64,000 nt of DNA from Epinephelus fuscoguttatus (lineage: Eukaryota > Chordata > Actinopteri > Perciformes > Serranidae). The stretch lies in NCBI RefSeq assembly GCF_011397635.1, contig NC_064759.1, positions 21,414,428 through 21,478,427 on the forward strand. The letters are read 5' to 3'. Each line of letters opens with the position of its first letter. Within the stretch, counting starts at the first letter, position 1. The notes below the pieces were generated by a model. That model was not told the DNA's origin. It worked only from the letters and a program-made list of their open reading frames with translations, and did not search any database. A program made the translations under genes and the position numbers. Below are positions 29,249 to 40,605 of the stretch, one piece after another.

Positions 29249-30016
29249 AAGGAGTGTATTTCTTATCACAGGGTCAGTGATGGTGCTGCAGTGGTAATAT
29301 TGTTGCTTACTGTTTGTCCTGGTGATAATAGGTGTCGGGCTGAGTGGACCTGCCATTGCTGGCATTGCAGCTGGAATCCCCTGCAGTCTTCTCGTTCTAA
29401 TCCTGCTAATCGTCTTCATCTGCTTCTGTGTCTACTGGAACAAGAACAAAAGTAGGTGTTTGATAAGCAAAGAGTCTGAATCAAGTCCTTTAACACGATG
29501 AGTCTTTTTTTAACACTCTGTGGTGAATGTTTTTGACTTTTCTGTGTTTCATAGATCAGCAGGCAAGATATCCAATGTCCAGAGCAGTTGAGAAGGTAAG
29601 AAACACTTCACTGGCCATCAGATTAGTTGATATTTACAGTTGATGAGGAGCTTGTAAGTATACAATACATACCATACTCCCCATATCACACATCAGATTC
29701 ATTCATTAATGTGTTTCACAATGAATTCTGCATCTGTAGTTTTGGCTGGTTGTTATAACGTCTTTCTTTTGACTCACAGGCAATATCAACCCAAACAGAA
29801 ATAGTGCCTCATAACCTGCTGAAGGCAGGGCGGAAGGCTCCCCCTGATTACAACAAATTTAAGGTGGTAGTCTGTTTGTTAAACACATCTAAGGTTGCTT
29901 CTTTTGTTGGTTTAGATATTAACTGTCTTGTTTTCTTTCAGACTCCCTCTGAAAAGTCGGTGCCTCTCCCCACATTTGTCCCTCCACCACCTGTCAGAGT
30001 TGCTACAACTGTCTAA
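24656..30016 (+). CDS. vsig10l: VSIG10-like type I membrane protein (Ig-Ig-Ig-FN3-TM)
   Basis: Ten coding exons: 24656-24728, 24976-25305, 26688-26936, 27051-27329, 28211-28303, 28908-29132, 29332-29451, 29555-29595, 29780-29863, 29942-30016. Phases join cleanly to 522 residues. Order: signal peptide (residues 1-24, AVFLVILLSF core); a V-type domain; two C2-type Ig domains with paired cysteines; an FN3-like domain split over two exons (TLTWEVP, then LTYWFRIIPRA); a transmembrane helix (SLLVLILLIVFICFCVYW); a tail ending PTFVPPPPVRVATTV. The V-type domain has no cysteine at the usual B and F strand positions but keeps the core Trp (VAWF) and LDYTSEYTVE. Several N-glycosylation sequons are present. 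The name rests on domain order and on lying next to etfb, as VSIG10L does in human; orthology was not tested. Cell adhesion is the likely role, inferred from the family. Confidence 0.85.
26174..26202. repeat. (CA)n microsatellite in vsig10l intron 2
   Basis: About 14 uninterrupted CA units between exons 2 and 3 of the vsig10l-like gene. Confidence 0.9.
27385..27667 (-). mobile_element. RTE/Rex-type LINE fragment in vsig10l intron 4
   Basis: Second copy of the LINE region at 60-540. The minus strand gives MSFLRGVAGLRLRDRVRSSD and then VEPLLL, followed after a frame break by DYISHLAWECLGVPQE. This is a hallmark of the C-terminal end of the fish LINE ORF2. The fragment is truncated on both sides. 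Confidence 0.7.
27726..27774. repeat. (TAGA)n microsatellite
   Basis: About 12 perfect TAGA units in intron 4 of the vsig10l-like gene, just after the LINE fragment. Confidence 0.95.
29152..29247. repeat. (TG)n/(TATG)n microsatellite beside a splice donor
   Basis: Nearly 96 bases of TG repeat with five interspersed TATG units. It begins about 20 bases after the donor of vsig10l exon 6 (29132). Confidence 0.95.
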
Positions 30017-30210
30017 ACTCCTGTATTTGCTTTATATATTAATTTTGTATAGCATGCCTTATTTTTATGTTTTGTCTTAATGTATGAGATTTTTTCTGTA
30101 AACTAAGAATTGGTGTTATAGATTTACTTGTACCACTTTCCTGATCTGCAATGTAAAACTCCATTTTGTAAATTTATTTATTCACAATAAATCAAAGTAT
30201 AAGCAATGCC
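30017..30210 (+). terminator. vsig10l: vsig10l 3'UTR and polyadenylation signal
   Basis: The stop codon at 30014-30016 is followed by a short AT-rich 3'UTR with AATAAA at 30186-30191, the first canonical signal after the stop. Confidence 0.75.
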
Positions 30211-30344
30211 TATACATTTAATTAGTTACATATCAAGGAAAGCCTTACTGTTGCAATGGAGCCCTCAGAAATTTTTAATCTGTATGGCCAGATGGGGCAA
30301 TTGAAAATCCAAAAAGCCGCAATAGAATTTCAGGAATTCTGTTA

Positions 30345-30430
30345 TGGGCGGCACGGTTGTGCATTGGTTAGCATTGTCGCCTCAAAGCAAGAGAGTTCCC
30401 GGTTTGAACCTGGGACCCCACTGAAAATTG
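30345..30430 (+). repeat. SINE-like repeat, head only
   Basis: GGGCGGCACGGTTGTGCATT, TTAGCATTGTCGCCTCAAAG and CCCGGTTTGAACCTGGGA show the tRNA-like head with a B-box-like GGTTTGAACC. The downstream body seen at 23490 is missing, so this is a truncated copy. Confidence 0.65.
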
Positions 30431-31959
30431 CCATGCCAGTTGTTTCCTTGTCAAAATTTAGCCTAAAGTTGGAGTAATAATGAACCCCCTTCAGCCATGG
30501 TTGGCACCTGTGGAGGCCTTAGGTTGTCTAGTTTCACAGGATACAACTTCCTTAGTGCTAGCTTAAAAATGAGTGCACCACTGCCTGTTAAAGACAATGT
30601 ACAACTTTTTTCACTAGTGGGGTCCAGCAGTTGTACCAGGGTGGCCATGGCTCCCCTTGGGGGCGCCACTGAGTTGTTTCCTTCAAATTCATTATAACTT
30701 TCCAACCATACTGTTGTCCTAGGTCACTCAGTATTCTGTTGGAACATTAGGTTAGTTGCATGAAAGATTATGTTCTGCTTCATGACCAACACATTGATTG
30801 ATTTGAAGTATCTGTTGGTATATAACAATTTAGGGCTGCAATTAACCTTCATTTTTTAATCAAGTAAAACATTTCATGGTATTTATAAAATGGAATGAAC
30901 AAAGAAGTGTTTGTATTTGTGCTGCAATTACAACCACCTCCCTGGTATTTGTACTTAATAAGCTTTTACAGTGTTTATATTCTGCCAATTAAACAATTGA
31001 TTGAAAAGTTGGGAGGCTGTAAAACGTAAATAAAAACAGAATGCATGTAAAGTGTTAGACTGTAAGATTGACTGTTAAGTTACTGTTTAGTTTTAGTTTA
31101 GTTGACAGGGACCATGTACAGAACAGGTTCTATACCAGAGTTAGCTGAATAGCTAATTTGCATCTGTGGTCCCTGGGCAGGAAATTAAAAGGACAGTAAA
31201 ACACATTCTAAACATTACAGACAATATCAAAAACAAAACAACAGCATCAACAACATTACAGAGTAAACATCGTACAAAATACATAATACATTTGGTGTTC
31301 TATATACAAAGATCAATGATGGCATGATTGATTCTCTTTTAAATTATATATCAAGCGAGAATGAACGATTTCATTTTCAAAACTTCAACAAACAGTGTCC
31401 TCAGTTCCCAAATGCTTTCTGAGTGTTGTTAAAAAAAAAAAGGTGATATAACACAGAGGTCAACATGAATCTGTCCCAATTTATTTGGAACGTGTTGCAG
31501 GCATCAAACTCAGAATAAGTGTATATTTACAAAAAACAAAGTTTATTACTTTAACCATTAAATATCGGGTCGTTGTTTTTAATTTAAGTGAAAAAGGATT
31601 GCAGATCATTGCATCCTGTTTTTATTTACATTTTACAAAATATCCCAACTTTTTTTGAACCAGGATTTTATATATGTGTTATATTTTGCATGTTTTCAAG
31701 GTGTAGTTTTGCCATATGTCAGTTGTCACAATCTGTGTTGGATTATGTATGTATGTTACAATGGGGCATCATACTAATATATATTGTAATTGAAAGACTG
31801 CGCCGTACGTACTCAGCATGGTTTCCTAACAGTATAAAGACACTGACAGGGATGACAACTGATTGACATTTCAGTCAACGGTCACATTGATTTCGCCGAG
31901 ATGTTTCGCTTCCATATATTGAGTTATTATTGTAATGTTCTGATTATTCTTTAATTCAG
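30431..31959. other. Intergenic DNA downstream of vsig10l
   Basis: AT-rich. The stretch at 31090-31300 (GACAGGGACCATGTACAG, ATTTGCATCTGTGGTCCCTG) resembles part of a dispersed fish repeat. No gene recognised; the 92-codon open frame at 31588 has no coding character. Confidence 0.4.
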
Positions 31960-32206
31960 TCCCTGACAGTTCAGTGCCTGTTGGGAGACACATGAAAGTG
32001 TTGAGAGGAGAAACTGCCAAGGTAACCTTATTTTTTATGTTATTATTAAATTATAAATTCAACTGAAAATGTTTGCACTTCAAATACATTACAAAAGTAA
32101 CCAGTAACCTGTTTATGCTTCTTTCGTAGAGCAGATAATGGCTGTGGGCTTTACACGGATGATCTCTCGTCCTTGTCACTCAAAATTTTTCACTGGTTGC
32201 AAAATA

Positions 32207-33790
32207 CAGTGGTGGAAAAAAGTTTTCGGACACCCCATGCATTTGTGAAATATTGCATTAAGAATCACTCTTAGGTCTTCAAGTGCAATTTCTTTTAGTA
32301 CAGTCACAGCCAAAATACTAAATAAATCCTAAAAAAGCCATTAAAAACTTAAAATTGATTGGTTGAGTATTGGGTCATTTTGGTACCAGTGATGAAGGTC
32401 GTTCTTTTTATTAAAAGACACAATTTTTGTTGCCAAGCTTTGTGTCTACATAAAGCCAGCACATTTCAAAGTTCTTCAGACACAAAAATGGCTAAAACAA
32501 GGAACCTTATGCAGGAAACACGCCTGAAGATAAAGATTCTCAGCCAGGAAGGGTACAGCTGCCGCCAGATAGCCAGGAAGTGCAGATGCAGTCCTTCAGC
32601 AGTTGGATACACTCTGCAGAAATACAGACGAACCAACAGCTTGGAAGACAATCCAAGATCTGGGCGTCCAAGGGTTTCTTCAGCAAGAAATGACCGCATC
32701 CTGATCCGCATGTGCAGGCAAAACCGCCGAATGACATCACAGGAGCTTCAGCAGCAGTGGTCAAACCAAACTGGTGTCCAGTGTTCCACCCGCACTTTTA
32801 GATCATGGCTTAAGGTCCTACAAGGCTATCAAGAAGCCCCTGATCAATGAGAGACAGAGGTTAGCCCGGCGTCGTTGGGCCCTGGCACACAAGAACTGGA
32901 CAGCCAGGAATTGGAAGAAGATTTTGTGGTCAGATGAGTCCAGTTTCCAGCTTTATCTTCCTCCTACTAATGTGAGGGTACGCAGAAGGCCAGGTTATCT
33001 CCAGCATGTACAGTACCTACTGTCAAGCATGGTGGAGGCAGTATCATGGTTTGGGGATGCATGAGTGCTGCTGGTGTTGGTCATCTCACTGTCTGTGATG
33101 GCACATTGAACTCTACCAAGTATTGTACCATTCTCGAAACCCACATGCTCCCTTCTGCGCGTGCACTGTTCCGTCGAGGTAAAAACTGGATGTTTCAACA
33201 AGATAATGCCCCTTGCCACACATCCAAGGCTAGGAGAACTTGGCTGCAGGAGCACAGTATCCAGGTCTTAGAGTGGCCAGCTCAATCCCCGGACATGAGC
33301 CCCATTGAAAATCTGTGGTGGATTATCAAAAGGTCTGTTTCAAAGCATAAACCAAAGAATTTAGAAGAATTAAAAGCAGTAATTCAAGAAGAATGGGACA
33401 AGATTACCCCTCAACAGTGTGAAAGGCTCGTGGGGAACATGCCAGCCAGGATTAGAGCTCTACTACCTGCCAATGGCAGGACTACTAAATATTAATTTGA
33501 TGATGTGATGGTTTATTTATTTTTTGTTCAGTTTTGAACACATTCTCTGTTATTTGTTGACTTTGATACCGACAATGTTGAGAACTGACATATTGAAACT
33601 GTCAAGAATTTAGTTTTGTTAGTTTTTCTTGTAAACAATAAACAAAAAAATATAATTTGTATTTGTTTGTATCTGTCTAATTCAGCCACACCTTTTGAAA
33701 CACAAAAAAGATTTTTCCACAAATATTTGATGATAATATTTGAGATTGTGTAAAATTTTAAGGGTGTCCGAAAACTTTTTTCCACCACTG
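32207..33790 (+). mobile_element. Tc1-like transposon, nearly complete, DD34E
   Basis: The ends begin CAGTGGTGGAAAAAAGTTTT on each strand and match at 29 of the first 30 bases. They are flanked by TA dinucleotides at 32205-32206 and 33791-33792, the Tc1/mariner target duplication. Length 1,584 bp. The near-identical ends suggest recent insertion. The transposase gene inside is frameshifted (see next entry). The element has inserted between the vsig10l-like gene and lim2. Confidence 0.95.
32488..33495 (+). pseudogene. Tc1-like transposase, broken by two frameshifts
   Basis: The reading starts MAKTRNLMQETRLKI with a paired helix-turn-helix DNA-binding region (GYSCRQIARKCRCSPSAVG) and a GRPR-type hook (NPRSGRPRVSS). 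About 32800 the frame moves to the one giving GLRSYKAIKKPLI and KKILWSDESSFQL. Between about 33000 and 33040 it moves again to give MVWGCMSAAGVGHL through to the end. The three catalytic acidic residues are all present: D in WSDESSF, D in QQDNAPCH and E in SPIENLW. There are 34 residues between the second D and the E. The element therefore cannot make a full transposase from this copy. Confidence 0.92.
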
Positions 33791-35059
33791 TAGTTTCTTA
33801 GTAACTACATTATGTTTATATTTGCTGTATTCAACATAGTTTGTGACAGTGATCTGCTGCTGTGCATGCATTCAGTCCTGGCCATTAGTGGATGCATAAC
33901 AAAGTATTTGTAAGGATGTCAGATCCGTTTTGTTTTCTCCGGGGACGTAATCTGCTGCTGTGCTCATTATAAGCCCCACACTGTGTTTTCTCACCACTCC
34001 ATCATTCTGTTTCATTTGCTTGCGCTTTCATCAGCTTTCTTTCAGTTTGCAGTGATGGTGTGGGAGGTGTCAAGAGGAGAGTTACTCCGCAGAGCCAGGT
34101 ACCTGACTGACTTGAGACGGTCTCGGTAGATTACGCCTTGTTCCTTGGTATCTGTATTCCAAGCCACTTCACTACTACTACTCTATTTATCTGCAGCAGC
34201 ACACAAAATTAGTTGGTTGTACTGAACTGCTCTTTTCAGTTTGAACACCAGTAAGTGCTTGAAATCCTTTTGTTAGTCCTTTACTCTAACGCAGGCTGCA
34301 TGCATTATAATGATCCTTAAGTATTTTATACAGGAACAACAGCTAAACCAGTGATGCCAGTCAGTCGGGAGCCCACAGAGGGAGGTGCTGTCAGGTTTAC
34401 CCATTAGATCAAATACTCCTGCTCCTTATCTCCTTCCTCCCGCAGAGTTAAATTCCCACAGAGTGAAAGCAGTGGTGAACAGCACAGCGCAGGTAGATGA
34501 TAAGTGACACCTCCTCTCAACATCATGTTTGTTGCTGAGGATCATGGAAAGGTGGCAGACTTTAAGGTCAGGTCTCACGCTGAGGAGAGCAGTGCGCCAC
34601 CCAGGAAACTGTGAGTCAGTGTTGCAGTATGTGTATCACCCTGATGTGTTGTCTGTTTTGAGGAAACACACATTCATATAGCTGTCAGGTGTTTCCATCA
34701 TGGTAATCTGATGTGTGTCATATTTATATTTGTGCAGCAGATGGTGCTATTGTGCGGTGCTGAAGACATCCCATCACTAGAAGATGTTAAGCTGTTGGCA
34801 CAATGGAATGTGAAAATACTTTTATATAAATGGTAATAATCACAATTAGAGCTGACGATGTTGCTGCTACTGCCTTTGCCTGCATTTCTATTTTTTGCTT
34901 CATTTGTTTTTAATCTAATTGACTTTTATTCATGCTAATATTAGTTCACCACCATAACTGAATGAAAACAAGCTAATAGCCACGTCACTGTAAAGACTAA
35001 AACCATGATCCAGATGAAAACACACGACTGGATAGACCTGCTATAACTTCCAAACTGAT

Positions 35060-35255
35060 ATGTGTTTTTTTTTTTTTTTTAAGTTTTTCTTTTTTGGGGG
35101 CACCTCTGCCCTTAAATGACAGTATAGCGAAAGACGGACAGGAAAGGAGGGAGGATGACATGCAGCAAAGAGCCACAGGTTGGAACCCCAGCCGCTGCAA
35201 AGGCCTGAGGCGCACACTCTACCAGTTGGCTAGAGGTCGCCCCAGTTGGTGTCTT
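35060..35255 (-). repeat. tRNA-derived SINE-like repeat
   Basis: On the minus strand an A-box-like TAGCCAACTGGTAGAG is followed by a B-box-like GGTTCCAACC, then ATGTCATCCTCCC and an AT/T-rich tail. This arrangement is typical of a tRNA-derived fish SINE. It sits between candidate segments 34492 and 35581. Confidence 0.55.
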
Positions 35256-35636
35256 TTAATACACAAATTATACAGGAATGAAACCTATTACCAAGAACTA
35301 ACTGTAAAAAGTTTCAATAGGTTTTGTCTAAAGATGCAGTTAAAAAAGGGTTGTCAGATTTCCATCTTTAGCTGCAAGTGTTAACCTCGATTTGAGGAAG
35401 ACGAAGCTCTCATCATGATGAAATGAAGAAGGGCTTGTACTAACTGGTCAAAGTGTGACATTTCAGAGGAAGTGTCAGGCCAGCCAGAACGGTTAACCTT
35501 GGGTACAAGATCATTTACCTCAGTTGCACTTACGTCCCCCCAATTACATCACCCATGTCTCTTTTTCTCTTTAATTTCAGATTCCCCTTTTCTGCCTTCT
35601 TTACGTCTCTCTGGACCAGACAGCGGTTCAGTTTAG

Positions 35637-38515
35637 TGCAAATGTATTCTTACTCAAGCCTGTAACACTGATGGTAAACCACCTGTCAGCTGCTTCCTGT
35701 GGAGCAATTCGAATGGTGGACTTCTCACAGCTCCTACCAGAGTGTACACATCATCATATGGATGATCTGAGATCTCAGTGAAAACATTTTACACTGCATA
35801 TAAGTCCACGCCCTGGGCAGGGCCAGCAGTGCAGAGTGTGAGTACTCCCTAAATGAAGGTTTTATGTGGTGCTGATTGCCTGTTTCCACATTTAAATACA
35901 CACCCAAGTGAGTGTAATTCACATGACAAATTAGCTTGTGTTAGTGTTGTAACATAACGGCCATTTTGTGTAGCTCTTTCTATCATGCTGGTCACACAGT
36001 TTGAAAGTGCTGTCATCTTTTGGCAGCATGATATGTGAGAGTAGATCAAAATTCCATCATATGTCTCTCATACTATAATAATTTAATTTTTAATTTAATT
36101 TTAATTTTATATACTTTATTAATCCCCGAGGGGAAATTCAATTTTTTCACTCTGTTGTCAATTACACACAGGTCCAAACACACACATGCACAAACAGGAC
36201 CTATACATGCACTAAATGGAGAGATGTCAGAGTGGGGCTGCCCATGACAGGCGCTCCGAGCGGTTGGGGGGTTCGGTGCCTTGCTCAAGGGCACCTCGGC
36301 AGTGCCCCAGGAGGTGAACTGGCAATACACCCATGAGGAAGAGCAGCTGATTATGGTGCTAAATCATAGTCAGTTATGAATGCTTTAAACTGAGTGATGC
36401 TGTTTCCAAACCCATGACTCCCCTTTATTTGACATGGTACGACGCCAACAACAACATGTTTACACCTAAGAGACACCCCCATCTTCAGTGCCTTCGAGGT
36501 TGTTGCACTTCCCAGTTCAGTAAAGGTCATAATATCCTTTTAAAGTAAAGGAATTTCTGGTTTACACACTATAGTGTCCATCTCTTTCTCTCTGTCTTAG
36601 ATGCCCAGTTATCGTACCATAAACATCATGTCTGTGGCGAGTGAGGTCATCAGGTGAGAGGCCAATGTCATCTGAACATCACTGCACACTCAAGGTAACT
36701 GTTAAATTAACCTGGGAGATCATGCCGTTGGTATAAGCATGTATTTGCATCACAGACGGGCAAGTATTGATGATAGTTGTGCCTGAACAGATGATGTACC
36801 GATGACACATCAACCACATTTGAGCGTAGCTGTGAGGTAAAAATGCATCATTACTTCAGAACTGTTGTAAATGGCATGTTGATTACATGAATGGGGAAGT
36901 CAAGGGGTTCACAGGAGGTGGCTTGTGCCAATACCACATAAGAATGTATGATACTGCTACAGTGTGACTGCAAAATAAACACCCCAACAGCTGTGTGCAG
37001 TTTAAATACACAAAATACTGATTTTGTCTAAGTTAAAAAATAACATTTTAGGGTGTGTTTTCATCCCGGCGAGTTGTATATATGTTTATTGTATTGTCAA
37101 ATGAATCAAATTACTTAGAGAAATCCCATATGTAGAATAATTAGGCAATTAATTACAAAAAGATGATGTTACTACTGCTAGTTTCTATCTAGTTTCAGAG
37201 TTATTTGTTCAAAATACAACACACTTTGCATGTTTTCCCTTTATGATATGTATTTATGTAAACCCAGACAATCTCCTTACACTCACACAACAAACAATGA
37301 TCCTGTTTTATTCACTCTGTTCCAATAAAATTGCAAAGAGGGAGGAGCCGCAGGATAGGGAACTGTGAGTGATGTGGGTTGTGCTGGACCGTTTGAGCCC
37401 TGGAACTTGAGGAGTGTATCAGTGACTATGGATAGTGGTCAAAGTGTCCGCAGTCCCTGAATAACTGATTGATTAAAATCAGAGTTTGGTCTCATCTGCC
37501 TTTAATGAACAAGAAACGACCGCACCACAAAAGTAGTATATACATCGCAAAATCATTGCACAGTAGTCTGTAATACTAATACTATGATATAAATACTAAT
37601 AAAAAAATAAAATAAATAAATACTGATAAATAAATATAAATTAGTAAACTAACTGAATAAGATAAAATAAAAATAATTAAATATATTCTAATATAATAAA
37701 ATATGAATATAGTACTAATGCATTAAATGCTTGATCTTTCTGGATCTACATGATAAAATTAATTAATTTTTTTTTTAGGTACAATAAGTTGTGTCGTTTT
37801 CACACCAACTATTCAATTTCAGTATTTTTTTTCAATTTATTTATTTATTTTTCACATTAAATCATATGAATACAATTTAATTTTGTGAGTAGATCAAGCA
37901 GGACATTTATCAGTGTTCCCTGGATATTACCACAGACCATTAGCTGCTCATTTCACTTGAATAAGCTTAAATAACCCAGTCACTGTAGCAGATGTGACTG
38001 TTTTGAAACACTATGCAGGCCATGTGAATCATGTTGATGCATGCCAATAGCTTTCACTGCTAACACTAATATTGTTAATACTTACAATTTTTCAGTATAT
38101 GTGTATTAGCAGAATCGGACAGTCTTTTACTGTCAGTGTTTCCACAGTGTCATTACATATTCAGAGTGATCATGTAAAGCGAACTCTGTGTGCGGTGTGT
38201 CACTTTTTTTTTTTTTTAAGCAGCTCTTTGGTCATGTGTCTGTTCTAAGCGTGTATGTGTCCCCATAACCACACCCCAGCCACACTGAAAGAAAGTGTGC
38301 GCTTCAGCATGTTCCATTGACCACAGCAGTACTGCAAGCCTTTGCACATCCACAGTTCCAGAATGCCTCATAGAACAACAGACAAGGACTGTAGTGTAGC
38401 GGCCTCGTATCCCAGACCCTCCCCCATCACCATCCAACGCCATCACCCCTCCCCTGTCCCCTGACCCCCCAAAATACTCCCATGTAGTTCAGTGTAAAGA
38501 GTCACGTGGCTTTTG
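35637..38515. other. Intergenic DNA upstream of lim2
   Basis: No gene recognised. It contains a dispersed repeat at about 36090-36325 and an isolated splice-flanked open segment at 36601-36653 (MPSYRTINIMSVASEVI). An AT-rich stretch at 37550-37880 is almost free of G and C. I looked for claudin-domain or NKG7-like exons, which lie between ETFB and LIM2 in human, and found none. Confidence 0.4.
36090..36325. repeat. LINE/SINE tail-type dispersed repeat
   Basis: TTTATTAATCCCCGAGGGG, AAATTCAATTTTTTCACTC and GGTGCCTTGCTCAAGGGCAC with CAGTGCCCCAGGAGGTGAAC are phrases of a very common teleost retroelement 3' region. A shorter relative with TTACTGATCCCACAACTGAG lies near 43495. Confidence 0.6.
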
Positions 38516-38723
38516 GCCCACCAGCTCAAGTGCATTTGTTCTGTGCTGATTGTTTTAAAGGATTTTGCCTCCATCGACAGAAAAGTGGAGGGGATAACTT
38601 TTTGGAATTCAGCCTAGGGCTTCCTCTTTGACGTTTCGCTCACTCCTGGCTTGCACTCTCTCTCACTCTTTCCCTGAGGAAAGACTGATACTTAAGAGGG
38701 TTGATTTATCCTGAGGAATTCAG
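38516..38723 (+). promoter_or_regulatory. lim2: Probable lim2 5'UTR exon and promoter
   Basis: A non-coding first exon is suggested by a strong donor, GAATTCAG then GTAAGATG, with the exon ending at 38723. A matching acceptor lies immediately before the coding exon (CTTTTTGCACAG, ending 40567). The upstream 150 bases are pyrimidine-rich with repeated CTCTCACTC. The transcription start was not determined. Confidence 0.45.
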
Positions 38724-40605
38724 GTAAGATGATGTTGCGTCTTTTGTTAATTGCTGGTGACACTTAGGTAATGACAATTTGGAGTAAAAAAAATCATAAA
38801 GACTGCATATAATGCCGTGGCGACCAATGGGTGTATGACTCACAGGTGGGCTTGGAGGGCCTATACATGTGTAGTGACACACTTTCAGGATTTTATCTCA
38901 TGTCGTTTACATGCAAAATGCCTATTTTGTATAAATATGTGTTACATGTGTTGTTTTGTTCAACATCTATATTATCACAGGACTACCCATGAATTCTTTT
39001 TAATTAATACATGATACCTTTCGCAAGGTTTTATGCCAAACTTGGATTCAAGATTTATCTGGTTCCTTTCATATATACAGATACGTCTATGGTGTTTGGA
39101 CTGTCCACCAAGAGTGTGTATGATGTATGTTGTAACTGATGGCTGAGAGCAAAATGGACCCGGTTGACACAGATGTTTGATATCTGCTGTGAAATACTGA
39201 CTCCTTTGGCTAATTTGCTGTTTTCATAATTTTAAAAAAGGCAACAAAACACACATCGTGGTTAATTACAGTCTGTGCAGCTGAATAGGGGAACAGGGTT
39301 TAACCCATGGGCTGATTATGAGACAATGGGCCCCTGGGCACAGATATGCAAAGGCCCCCACCACCTGTCCGTCACAGAAACAAGGCACACAGGACTTTGT
39401 GGTGGTTTGTGTTTATTTATTGTTGTTTTGCATCTTTTTGTGGGTCTGTGTCTCACTGTGGTCACTTTGTGTTTTCTTGTGGTTGTTTTGTGTCTTTGAG
39501 ATCATTTTTGTGTCTTGTTTTGTCGTTTTGATTCTGTTCCTGGTAGATTTATGTTAATTTGACATTTTAAATTGTGCTAGTGAAGGCCAAGGGGCCCCCT
39601 GACACTCTGGGCCCCTGGGCCTGCGCCCAGTAGGTACATGTAGTAATCCATCCATAGTTTACCTGTTTATGTGTCTTTGTGGAGTTGGACTAGTTGGACG
39701 TATTTTTGTAAGCTACCGTCATTGTTTTCATTTTAAAACCTTGTTTAACATTTAATTCAAGGCTCTATTTGTATCATCGTCTTTCACAGCATTGTAAGTT
39801 ATGTGTGACTTGACTGCGGTGCTCTTAGGCTATTTCCTGATTTGGGTTTAATGGGGTCAGTATAGGAGATAAATGTACATATTTGTGGCTAGTTTGACTA
39901 AAGTGAGGACTACTAAAAACATGTTCACATGTTGCTATGAGCTATAGTGTGGTTGGTATGATTCCTCTGTCCAGGCCAGCAGCTTTATGACCAGTTCTGT
40001 GCTGTGTTGTCACAGCTAACTGTGTGGTCAAGACAAAGAGACATGCATACATAGATAGACTAGCTCTAACATCCTCTGGTTGCCTCAGACAGAATCTTCC
40101 TTGAATGAGAAACCGCAAATGTTGCTGCTTGCAGACGGCCCCACATTCATATTACCAAAAAAAAAAAAAAATCAACTTTGTTTGCCCTCTTACCAATAGT
40201 CTACAAGAAGGAGTCATTTCTGTCTCTGAGGAAATGCAGTGGGTGTTTTAAGCCCTCAGAGCTGCAGGGTAAATCTAAACAGGAAATGAAAATGAATGTT
40301 TTCCCTTTGTTAGAGACTTAAATCATGTCACCCAAACTGTAGCTCAAAGATAAGCCCCCATTTTACCTGTGGCAATGCTGACTTATATCACAGCAGACTG
40401 ACTGCATTTGGCAGCCTCTAGATGTGTACAGTCTGCATCCATTCCTTCAGGCCATCCCTGTCTCCTGAAACCATTTCCTATTAACATTAATGCTAAAGCT
40501 ACAAACCCTGTTATATAAAATGACTAACATCATTACTGACTCCCATCTTCTCTCTCTTTTTGCACAGTGCATAAAGCCTTTACCACTGTCATAGTGTCAC
40601 TCATG

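Larger units (their letters stand above)
31960..35636 (+). other. Candidate small spliced transcript with a 61-codon ORF
   Basis: Four short segments flanked by plausible splice sites join in one frame: 31960-32021 (ATG at 31991, MKVLRGETAK), 34046-34098 (FAVMVWEVSRGELLRRA), 34446-34492 (VKFPQSESSGEQHSA) and 35581-35636 (SPFLPSLRLSGPDSGSV then stop). Exon phases are 0, 2 and 1 in turn, and every junction keeps the frame. A further splice-flanked segment at 36601-36653 and an AATAAA at 37324 could supply 3'UTR. I do not recognise the product. GETAKFAV is faintly reminiscent of an Ig I-set strand, which is weak. It could equally be a long non-coding RNA, decayed exons or chance. Confidence 0.2.

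Noticed and set aside
34334-34391. Open segment with splice-like ends (TAKPVMPVSREPTEGGAV) near the candidate small transcript
   Set aside because: Its required entry phase does not fit the preceding candidate exon; using the compatible frame gives an immediate stop.
30210-38515. Search for CLDND2 or NKG7 orthologues between vsig10l and lim2
   Set aside because: Human has these genes next to ETFB and LIM2, but no exon with a claudin-type W-GLW-C-C motif other than lim2 itself was seen here.
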